A DNA stretch of 53,342 nt from Candidatus Omnitrophota bacterium (GTDB taxonomy: Bacteria > Omnitrophota > Gorgyraeia > Aquiviventales > Aquiviventaceae). Below are positions 26,423 through 32,978 of this stretch, in pieces. The stretch lies in the NCBI GenBank assembly GCA_016192545.1, contig JACPTX010000048.1:1-53342 (forward strand). Direction: 5' to 3'. The notes under the pieces are model-generated. The model saw only the letters and a list, made by a program, of their open reading frames with translations. It searched no databases and had not been told where the DNA came from. A program made the position numbers and the translations under genes. Every line of letters starts with the position of its first letter. Position 1 is the first letter of the stretch.

Positions 26423-26989
26423 GTGTTTCTCACCTCGCTTGTTTCCACCATAACGGTCTACCACGATTTTGCAAATTTAATGGTTCCTGAGTGGATAGTG
26501 CAATCTGGCGTTCTGGGAGGAATTATCTTGGTTATTTTCCGATTGGGGAAAATAAGCGAGAGGTTTACTACTTTAGAACGAACAGTAACCGGGTCAGAAA
26601 GCGAGATTAAGAGCGTTCGAGATATGGTAATCAAGATCACTTCGGCATTAGTAGCTAATAAGACAATCGAACAAGGTTTTATTACTACTCACAGCCCTAC
26701 TGTCTTAACGGAAATTGGTGTAAGAATGCTTCAGGAATCTGGATTTATGGATGTTTTTAGGTTGCAAGGCCAGAAGATACTTGATGCCGTTGAAGCTAAA
26801 TCTCCGAAGTTAAAATATGATGCAGAGGAAATTTCAATTGATGTTTTGCTTTCCATGAGGGATGACCCGATTATGGAACCGCTCAAGTCGTATGCCTTTC
26901 AACATGGGTTAAACCTGACAGAAATGTTGATAGCGGCAGGAATCTACGTTCGTGATCGAGTAATTGAAGAACTACACTTAGCTAAGTAA
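26423..26989 (+). CDS. Membrane-anchored coiled-coil protein of unknown function
   Basis: A 188-residue protein with one N-terminal hydrophobic segment (about residues 22-40, WIVQSGVLGGIILVIFRLG), then a coiled-coil stretch (ISERFTTLERTVTGSESEIKSVRDM) and a cytosolic C-terminal helical region. I do not recognise a family. GTG 26423 is supported by a strong GGAGGGAGG ribosome binding site ending about six bases upstream. It is A+T-rich like the other cargo and is followed by a terminator. A single membrane anchor next to an AAA+ ATPase could fit a defence or stability module; this is speculation. Confidence 0.72.
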   Translation: MFLTSLVSTITVYHDFANLMVPEWIVQSGVLGGIILVIFRLGKISERFTTLERTVTGSESEIKSVRDMVIKITSALVANKTIEQGFITTHSPTVLTEIGVRMLQESGFMDVFRLQGQKILDAVEAKSPKLKYDAEEISIDVLLSMRDDPIMEPLKSYAFQHGLNLTEMLIAAGIYVRDRVIEELHLAK

Positions 26990-27013
26990 TCAGTTCTACT
27001 TTACTAGGTCAAG

Positions 27014-27045
27014 CGCCCACCCTGTTTAGAGTGGGCGTTCTTATT
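27014..27045 (+). terminator. Rho-independent terminator at transposon right end
   Basis: CGCCCAC (27014-27020) pairs with GTGGGCG (27031-27037) across a 10-nt loop and is followed by TTCTTATTT. Confidence 0.8.
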
Positions 27046-27062
27046 TGGAGGGACTATAGTTT

Positions 27063-27087
27063 TTGCTTACTCATGTATACAATTCCG
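27063..27087 (+). repeat. Right terminal inverted repeat
   Basis: Contains GTATACAATTCCG at its outer end and is the imperfect inverse of 23151-23175. Confidence 0.87.
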
Positions 27088-27095
27088 GTAAAAAG
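27088..27095 (+). repeat. Right 8-bp target site duplication
   Basis: GTAAAAAG, identical to 23143-23150. Confidence 0.85.
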
Positions 27096-27102
27096 AATCT
27101 GG

Positions 27103-27131
27103 TTGACGGCGCCTCCGTGGTTCTGTAAATT
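27103..27131 (+). promoter_or_regulatory. Promoter of the LexA-domain gene
   Basis: TTGACG (27103-27108), 17-nt spacer, TAAATT (27126-27131), 44 nt before the ATG. It begins eight bases outside the transposon's right duplication. Confidence 0.5.
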
Positions 27132-27175
27132 ATGGTAAGTTTTCCAACCCAATAACTCCCCTGACCAAGCTCTCC

Positions 27176-27442
27176 ATGACCGAAAAACAGCGGCTGATGC
27201 TGGCGTTCATCGCGCGGTATCTCGATGAGCACCGGCAGGCGCCGCTGATCCGCGAGATCCAAGCGGGCTGCCAGATCTTCTCCTACAAATCCACCATTGA
27301 CCGCCTCAACGCCCTGGAACGCAAAGGGTATATCAAGCGCCGGCCGAATAAGCATCGGGGAATCCGGATGGCCCGGCTCCGAGCCGAACAACCACCGCCT
27401 CCGCAGGCCGTGGAGGCGGGGTCGGTTCAAGAGACCGGATGA
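27176..27442 (+). CDS. LexA-type winged-helix DNA-binding protein
   Basis: An 88-residue protein that consists of the N-terminal DNA-binding domain of LexA: MTEKQRLMLAFIARYLDEHRQAPLIREIQ, followed by YKSTIDRLNALERKGYIKRRPNKHRGI. The autoprotease/dimerisation domain of LexA (S24 peptidase) is absent; a short Pro/Gln-rich tail ends the protein. It may be a local regulator of the glycan locus that begins here. Its stop region overlaps the start of the next small gene. Confidence 0.82.
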   Translation: MTEKQRLMLAFIARYLDEHRQAPLIREIQAGCQIFSYKSTIDRLNALERKGYIKRRPNKHRGIRMARLRAEQPPPPQAVEAGSVQETG

Positions 27443-27675
27443 CCGTGCACCGCCTCAGGCCTCCGCAACCGCCGTCACGTACGCCGGCGCCGACGCGCCC
27501 GCAAGGGTACTGCGTCTTCTGCGGCGAGCCGCTGGCCGGCCGCGGGCGGGGAGGGCGGGTGCGCTGCCGGCGGTGCCGGGCGGTGTTGCTGCAGGAGCGC
27601 GACCGCGACGGCTGCCTCGTCGGCCTGCGGGTGCAGTCGTGCGGGACGCCGGACTGTTGTCAAGGCGTGAGATGA
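27439..27675 (+). CDS. Small zinc-ribbon protein
   Basis: A 78-residue Arg/Pro-rich protein with CVFCGEPL and CRRCRAVLL, a plausible zinc ribbon, and a Cys-containing tail (SCGTPDCCQ). Its ATG overlaps the LexA-domain gene and its stop overlaps the ATG of the GT39 gene. No specific family is recognised. Composition is typical of a G+C-rich spurious frame, but the cysteine pairs and the tight coupling on both sides support it. Confidence 0.55.
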   Translation: MTVHRLRPPQPPSRTPAPTRPQGYCVFCGEPLAGRGRGGRVRCRRCRAVLLQERDRDGCLVGLRVQSCGTPDCCQGVR

Positions 27676-29480
27676 AGATCGCCCGGACGCTGGGAGCCCT
27701 CGCCTGGGCCGCGGGACTGTGCGCCGTCGCCATGGCCGACGTGTTCGTGTGGGGCGGCGGCTATGTCCGGGCGCCGATTGCGCTGGGGGGCGGCGAAGGA
27801 TTTCCGGTGCCGCTCTTCCTCTGGTCGGCGGCCGCCGTGTACGCGTGGGGCTATGCCCGCGCCACCGGCGAGCCGGTCGCCAGGCAGTGGGGGCGCGCGC
27901 TGGGCGTGGCGTTCGGCCTCCATGTCGTCTTCCTGATGACCGATCTGGTCGCGAAGATGGCCGAGGGCCGGTATCCGCTGGCGTCGGTCTGGTACCAACG
28001 ATACGTGGAGGCGGTGTGGGGCGCGCTGTTGGGCGGCGGCCTCGCCGCCCTCGCCTGGGTCGTCCTGCGCCACCCCCTCCGCAGCGACGGGCAGGGCGGC
28101 CGCCTCTGGCTGGCGCCCTTGGCGCTGGGCTACGCCGTGTTCTGGGGACAGTCCCTCCTCCTCGCGCCGGTTCCGACGCTGGCCGTGTCCGTGATCGGCC
28201 TCGGGGCGGCCGCGGCATGGCGGATGGACCGGGTCGGCCGCTGGATCGGCCGGCAGGCGGGGGCGTGGTGGACGAGCGAGCGGCTGTTCGTCGGGTTCAT
28301 CGCCCTGCTGGCGCTGGGCATCCGGGTGTTTTATGCGACGCGGGTGATGTCGAATCCGGATTTCCTGAACACCGGGTCGGACGGGCCGGTGTATGATGAC
28401 ATTGCCTGGTCCATCGTCCAGGGCGTGCCGTCGAAATGGGATTACATCCCGATGCTCGTGCCGGGCTACACCAGGTTCCTGGCGATGCTGTATTGGCTGT
28501 TCGGCAGGAACTACTTCCTGGTCTGCGCCGTGCAGTCGGTCGTCGGCGCGGCCGCCTGCGTGCTGATGTACGCCATCGCGCGCCGCCTCGGCGGCCGGGC
28601 CGTGGCGCGCCTGGCCATGGTCTTCGGCGCCCTCGATTTCCCGATGGTGTTTGCCGCCGCGGCGATCGGCCACCAGGCCATGGACCTCTTCTGGACGCTG
28701 CTGGTCGTCTGGTGCCTCCTGCGCTATCTGGAGGCACCGCGCCGCCTGGGCGGGTGGCTGCTCGGCGTCGGCGCGCTGCTCGGCTGGGCGATCCTGACGC
28801 GGGAAACGAACCTGCCGTTTTGGATCATCCTGGCCGGCTGGTTCCTGCTCGGCGTGCGGACGGTCATCGGCCTGCGCCTCGCGGCCGGGCATTTCCTGGC
28901 GCTGTCCATCGGCGTGCTGCTGGTGTACCTCCCGGTGTCCCGGAACCAGATGCACCGGCAGATCGGCGAAGGCAGTCTCCGCGGCCACGTCGCGTGGCTC
29001 TGGTTCAAAAACGCCCCCACCGATCTCCACGAAACGTTTAACCCCTGGAGCGACCCCCAGGGGGCGTTCCGGGCGCTGCGCGAGCAGCCCGTCGTGGTGG
29101 CCGGCAAGCTGGCCGCCGCGCTGTGGAGCAACTTCCAGTCGCTGTTTTTCAGCCAGACCTACGGACGGTTCGATCCGATCTTCCTGGTCCGCGACAGCGT
29201 CTTCTTTTTCGGGATGTGGAGCTACGCGTATCTGTTGGTCTTGCTGGGGCTGATGCTGGTCATCCAACGGGGCATCCGCCAGCCCACCGAGCACTTGGGC
29301 TGGTGGCTCATCGTGGTCCTCTTGGCCTCTCGGACGCTGGCGCACCTCTTCTTTGAGTCGTCATACCGCCACCGCACGCCGTTTGACCCGTATCTGATCA
29401 TCCTGGCCTCGTTCGCCTGTATCTGGGTGCTCCGCACCGCCAGGCAGGCGGTCCCATCCGCCTCGTGTCCGGCCACCTAA
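27672..29480 (+). CDS. GT39-like integral membrane glycosyltransferase
   Basis: A 602-residue polytopic membrane protein with ten or more hydrophobic segments. A C-terminal two-thirds of the PMT/ArnT (GT39) type begins around RLFVGFIALLALGIRVFY, with TGSDGPVYDDIAWSIVQG carrying the acidic residues expected in the first periplasmic loop. Such enzymes use polyprenyl-phosphate sugars outside the membrane. It is a clear paralogue of the protein at 42403-44205: both share GFPVPxxxW, FLxTGSDGPxYD, the FGRNYFLVC/AGRSYLAVC region and the SYRHRxPxDP end. The ATG overlaps the preceding gene's stop. Confidence 0.82.
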   Translation: MKIARTLGALAWAAGLCAVAMADVFVWGGGYVRAPIALGGGEGFPVPLFLWSAAAVYAWGYARATGEPVARQWGRALGVAFGLHVVFLMTDLVAKMAEGRYPLASVWYQRYVEAVWGALLGGGLAALAWVVLRHPLRSDGQGGRLWLAPLALGYAVFWGQSLLLAPVPTLAVSVIGLGAAAAWRMDRVGRWIGRQAGAWWTSERLFVGFIALLALGIRVFYATRVMSNPDFLNTGSDGPVYDDIAWSIVQGVPSKWDYIPMLVPGYTRFLAMLYWLFGRNYFLVCAVQSVVGAAACVLMYAIARRLGGRAVARLAMVFGALDFPMVFAAAAIGHQAMDLFWTLLVVWCLLRYLEAPRRLGGWLLGVGALLGWAILTRETNLPFWIILAGWFLLGVRTVIGLRLAAGHFLALSIGVLLVYLPVSRNQMHRQIGEGSLRGHVAWLWFKNAPTDLHETFNPWSDPQGAFRALREQPVVVAGKLAAALWSNFQSLFFSQTYGRFDPIFLVRDSVFFFGMWSYAYLLVLLGLMLVIQRGIRQPTEHLGWWLIVVLLASRTLAHLFFESSYRHRTPFDPYLIILASFACIWVLRTARQAVPSASCPAT

Positions 29481-29505
29481 CAGCCGTTCCCGAATGCTTT
29501 GACGT

Positions 29506-29534
29506 TTGACGAGTCCGGCAGATTCGCATATACT
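29506..29534 (+). promoter_or_regulatory. Promoter of the SQD1-like gene
   Basis: TTGACG (29506-29511), 17-nt spacer, TATACT (29529-29534), 32 nt before the ATG. Confidence 0.68.
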
Positions 29535-29565
29535 GGCACTCAATCAGTTCACACCATGAACGCTG

Positions 29566-30837
29566 ATGCGCATCTATATCATCGGGGTTGACGGCTACTT
29601 GGGCTGGCCGCTCGCCATGTCGCTGGCCGGCCGCGGCCACCGGGTCGGCGGCTGCGACCTCCATCTGCGGCGCCGCTGGGTCGCCGAGATGGGCTCCCAG
29701 TCCGCCACCCCGATCCGGTCGATGCCCGTGCGGCTGAAGGCGTTCCGCGAGCGGTTCGGCCGACCCGTGGAGTTCGCGAAGGGGGACATCCGCGACTACA
29801 CGTTTGTCCTCTCCTGCCTGAGAGCCTTCCGGCCCGACGCCATCGTCCATCTCGGCGAGATGCCCTCCGCCTCCTACAGCATGATGGACCTCGCGCACTG
29901 CGCCTTCACGATGACCAATAATCTGCTCGGCACCCTCAATATCCTCCATGCGATGAAAGCGGCCTGCCCCGAGGCCCATCTGGTCAAGCTCGGCACGATG
30001 GGGGAGTACGGCACCCCGAACCTCGACATCCCGGAGGGCTTCTTCACCATCGCATACCGCGGCCGGACCGACACGCTGCCGTTCCCGCGGCAGGCGGGGA
30101 GCTGGTACCACCAGACCAAGGTGCACGATTCCAACAACGTGATGTTCGCCTGCCGGATGTGGGGCCTGCGCTCCACCGACATCATGCAGGGCGTGGTGTT
30201 CGGCACGCGGATCGACGAGATGGGCGAGGACGAGCGCCTCCTGACGCGCGTGGACTTCGATCAGTGCTTCGGCACCGCCGTCAACCGCTACTGCGCCCAG
30301 GCGGCGATCGGCCATCCCCTCACGCCCTTCGGCCGGGGCCACCAGAAACGCGGCTTCCTGCCGCTGCGCGATTCCATGCAGTGCCTCCGGCTGGCGATCG
30401 AACACCCCCCGGCGCCCGGCGAGTACCGCGTGTTCAACCAGTTTGAAGAGGTGTACGACATCACCGAGCTGGCCCAGAAGGTCCAGCGGGTCGGCGCCCG
30501 CCTGGGGCTGCAGGTCCAGATCCGTCCGCTGGAGAACCCGCGCAAAGAGAAGGAAGACCACTACTACCAGCCGGATCACCAGCACCTGCTGGACCTGGGC
30601 TACCAACCGACCCATGACACCGAGGCCGAGATGGCGATCATGCTGGCCGACCTGATGAAGTCCCGCGCGCGGATCGAGGCCTGCAGGGCCGCGCTGATCC
30701 CCGACATCCGCTGGGACGGCTCGCGCCGCAAGGTCGCGTTCGTGAGCGAGGGGGCGCCGGCGCCACGGCCCCTCCAGGTCAACGGTCCGCGCCGCGCTGT
30801 CGGCCGCCGGCGCGAGCTGGCCGCGAAGAGCGCCTGA
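29566..30837 (+). CDS. sqdB: UDP-sulfoquinovose synthase homologue (SQD1/SqdB)
   Basis: A 423-residue extended SDR closely following the SQD1 pattern. It has IIGVDGYLGWPLAMSLA, the spaced helix with GSQSATPIRS, VHLGEMPSASYSMMD, LVKLGTMGEYGTPN with the catalytic Thr, GRTDTLPFPRQAGSWYHQTKVHDSNN with Tyr and Lys, GVVFGTR and GEYRVFNQFEE. SQD1 makes UDP-sulfoquinovose from UDP-glucose and sulfite, normally for the sulfolipid SQDG. The setting in a surface-glycan locus suggests a sulfonated sugar in a polysaccharide instead; no SQDG synthase partner is visible. It has its own promoter. Confidence 0.88.
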   Translation: MRIYIIGVDGYLGWPLAMSLAGRGHRVGGCDLHLRRRWVAEMGSQSATPIRSMPVRLKAFRERFGRPVEFAKGDIRDYTFVLSCLRAFRPDAIVHLGEMPSASYSMMDLAHCAFTMTNNLLGTLNILHAMKAACPEAHLVKLGTMGEYGTPNLDIPEGFFTIAYRGRTDTLPFPRQAGSWYHQTKVHDSNNVMFACRMWGLRSTDIMQGVVFGTRIDEMGEDERLLTRVDFDQCFGTAVNRYCAQAAIGHPLTPFGRGHQKRGFLPLRDSMQCLRLAIEHPPAPGEYRVFNQFEEVYDITELAQKVQRVGARLGLQVQIRPLENPRKEKEDHYYQPDHQHLLDLGYQPTHDTEAEMAIMLADLMKSRARIEACRAALIPDIRWDGSRRKVAFVSEGAPAPRPLQVNGPRRAVGRRRELAAKSA

Positions 30838-30840
30838 CGC

Positions 30841-30948
30841 ATGCGCGTGCTCGTGACGGGAGGGCAGGGGTTCACCCCGCCCCTCCTCATGGCTGATGCG
30901 GAACGTGGGTGCGCCACCGAGCGGCAGATGGGGATTCGCCACGGATGA
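30841..30948 (+). pseudogene. Vestigial epimerase start (35 codons)
   Basis: ATG 30841 begins MRVLVTGGQGF, the Rossmann start of an NAD-dependent epimerase, then leaves the family sequence and stops at TGA 30946-30948. The stop overlaps the ATG of the next full-length epimerase, which itself begins MRVLVTGGAGFIGTN. It looks like the remnant of a deleted tandem epimerase gene, or a coupled leader frame. Confidence 0.6.
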
Positions 30949-31892
30949 GAGTCCTTGTCACGGGAGGAGCGGGGTTCATCGGCACCAACCTGGTCGCGGC
31001 CTGGATCAACCGGCCCGGCCTCCGCGTGCGGGTGCTGGACAACGGGGAGTCCGGGCCCCTCCAGCGGCCGCTGCTGGATGGGCGGCTGGAGCGCGTGGAG
31101 GGGGACGTCCGCGAGGCGGAGGTCGTGGCGCGCGCCATCGCGGGGTGCGACGCGGTCGTGCACCTGGCGGCGGCCACCGGCGTGGCGGAGTCCATCCGGG
31201 ACCCGCGCAGGAGCGTGGAGGTGAACGTCCAGGGCACGCTGAATCTCCTCGAAGCGGCGCGCGCCGCCGGTGTCGCGCGGTGCGTGTTCGCCTCGTCCAA
31301 CGCCGCGGTCGGCGCCCATGAGCCGCCGCTGGATGAGACCCACCCCTTGAATCCCGTCTCACCCTATGGGGCCGGCAAGGCCGCCGGCGAGGCGCTGATG
31401 ACGGCCTACGCGAAGGCGTTCGGCCTCGGGACGGCGTCGCTGCGGTTCTCCAACGTGTATGGGCCCTACTCCGAGCACAAGGGCAGCGTCGTCGCGGCAT
31501 TCTTCCGGGCGGCGCTGGCCGGCGAGCCGATCACGGTGCACGGCGACGGCTCGCAGACGCGCGACTTCGTCTTTGTGGAGGACCTGTGCGAGGCCGTCTG
31601 GCTGGCGCTCCAGCGCGCGGAGCCGGGCAGCGTGTTCCAGATCGCCAGCGGCGTCGAAACGCCGATCGGCGAGCTGGCCGAGCAGGTCCGCCGCCTCGTC
31701 GAATCGGAGGGCGGCATCCGCGTGGCCGTGCGTCATGCGCCGGTCCGCGCCGGAGATGTCGCCCGCAATTACTCGCGCATCGAGCTGGCCCGCGCGCGGC
31801 TGGGCTACGCGCCGCGGGTTGGGCTGGCGCAGGGGCTTCGGCGCACGTGGGAGTGGTGGAAAGCCGCCCGCGGCGTCCTGACGGCCGCCTGA
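30945..31892 (+). CDS. NAD-dependent nucleotide-sugar epimerase/dehydratase
   Basis: A 315-residue extended SDR with VTGGAGFIGTNLVAA, HLAAATGVAESIRDP, SSNAAVGAHEPPLDE, the YGAGKAAGE Tyr/Lys pair, RFSNVYGPYSEHKGSVV and DFVFVEDLCEAVW. It is GalE/WbpP-like, but the usual S(S/T)xxVYG is replaced by SSNAAVG, a substitution seen in some UDP-glucose 4-epimerase-like proteins. Substrate is not predictable from sequence alone. ATG 30945 is chosen because the longer frame upstream is not family sequence. Confidence 0.85.
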   Translation: MRVLVTGGAGFIGTNLVAAWINRPGLRVRVLDNGESGPLQRPLLDGRLERVEGDVREAEVVARAIAGCDAVVHLAAATGVAESIRDPRRSVEVNVQGTLNLLEAARAAGVARCVFASSNAAVGAHEPPLDETHPLNPVSPYGAGKAAGEALMTAYAKAFGLGTASLRFSNVYGPYSEHKGSVVAAFFRAALAGEPITVHGDGSQTRDFVFVEDLCEAVWLALQRAEPGSVFQIASGVETPIGELAEQVRRLVESEGGIRVAVRHAPVRAGDVARNYSRIELARARLGYAPRVGLAQGLRRTWEWWKAARGVLTAA

Positions 31893-31913
31893 CGATGCCA
31901 CAAGGGGCAGGGC

Positions 31914-32978
31914 ATGCCGCAGAGTAACTACCGCGAACCGCACATCAGCACGTGGCGGCGCGCGCGGACCGTCCTGATCGAATTCTGGAAGCGCGGCCTT
32001 GACCCGCGCTTCCTGTGGTACCGGGTGAAGTTCCGCTGGGCGCCGAAGCTTGACGTCGTTACGCGGTTCCCCAGCCACCTCGATCTCGAGCTGTCCGACG
32101 CCTGCAACCTGCGGTGCATCATGTGCATCCAGGGCATCGAGGACGGCGTCAAGGGGGCGGGGAACATGGACACCGCCTTCGCCAAGCGCCTGCTGGACCA
32201 GGGCGCCCGCCACGGGCTGCGCTCCATCAAGCTGAACTGGCGCGGGGAGCCGGCCCTGCACAAGGACATGGTCGAAATCATCCGCTACGCGAAGTCCAAG
32301 CGGATCCCCGACGTCCAGATGAACACCAACGGCCTCCTCTACGACGCCGAGCGGATCCGCGCGATCATCCTGGCCGGCCTGGACCGCGTGATCTTCTCGA
32401 TGGACGGCGCGACCAAAGAAACCTACGAGCGCATCCGGGTGCGCGCCAGCTACGAGAAGCTCCGCGAGAACGTCCTGCTGTTCTGGAGCATCCGCAAGAC
32501 GCTGGGCCGGGTGCGGCCGTTCATCCGCATCCAGATGGTGCGGATGAAGGAGAACGCCCATGAAGTTGAGCAGTTCATCGCGATGTGGAAGCCGTACGTG
32601 GACGACATCCGGGTCATGGACGCCTACTCCGCCTCCTCGGAAGCCCGGACGTTTTCGGTCGGCGACCAGGTGCCGGTCGGCCGGGCGGTGTGTCCGCAGC
32701 CGTGGCAGCGGATGATCGTCTCGCGCGACGGCAAGGTGCTGCCGTGCTGCTCCGACTGGCATCGCGAATGGATCATCGGCGACGCGACCCAGGAGGACCT
32801 GACCGCCATCTGGCGCGGCAAGCGCATGACCGCGCTGCGCAACCTGCTGCGCCAGCGCCGGCTGGACGAGTCCGCCCCCTGCAACCACTGCTTCGTCAAG
32901 GACAGCTACGTGTGGGCGCGCGTGACCGAAGAGAACAAGGATGAGCTCCTCAGCCGGGCCAAGCAGTATGGATACTGA
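31914..32978 (+). CDS. Radical SAM/SPASM protein
   Basis: A 354-residue protein. The radical SAM cluster motif is CNLRCIMC (CX3CX2C, near residue 63), with KLNWRGEPALHKD and NTNGLLYD as SAM-contacting segments. A C-terminal SPASM/twitch region has CPQPWQRMIVSRDGKVLPCC and CNHC for auxiliary clusters. It should perform radical chemistry, on a peptide or on a sugar nucleotide. Within a glycan locus, a sugar dehydrogenase or epimerase-like modification is plausible. It overlaps the next radical SAM gene, suggesting joint expression. Confidence 0.88.
   Translation: MPQSNYREPHISTWRRARTVLIEFWKRGLDPRFLWYRVKFRWAPKLDVVTRFPSHLDLELSDACNLRCIMCIQGIEDGVKGAGNMDTAFAKRLLDQGARHGLRSIKLNWRGEPALHKDMVEIIRYAKSKRIPDVQMNTNGLLYDAERIRAIILAGLDRVIFSMDGATKETYERIRVRASYEKLRENVLLFWSIRKTLGRVRPFIRIQMVRMKENAHEVEQFIAMWKPYVDDIRVMDAYSASSEARTFSVGDQVPVGRAVCPQPWQRMIVSRDGKVLPCCSDWHREWIIGDATQEDLTAIWRGKRMTALRNLLRQRRLDESAPCNHCFVKDSYVWARVTEENKDELLSRAKQYGY

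Larger units (their letters stand above)
23151..27087 (+). mobile_element. IS1595-family transposon with passenger genes
   Basis: A 3,937-bp element bounded by 25-bp terminal inverted repeats (22 of 25 positions match) and an 8-bp duplication, GTAAAAAG. Duplications of 8 bp are the size expected for the IS1595 family, and an IS1595-type transposase gene lies inside. Cargo: a small protein plus PIN-domain pair, an AAA+ ATPase on the minus strand, a 44-residue basic protein and a 188-residue membrane-anchored protein. Most cargo is markedly A+T-rich relative to the host, while the transposase gene is intermediate, suggesting assembly from different sources and recent arrival. Confidence 0.88.
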
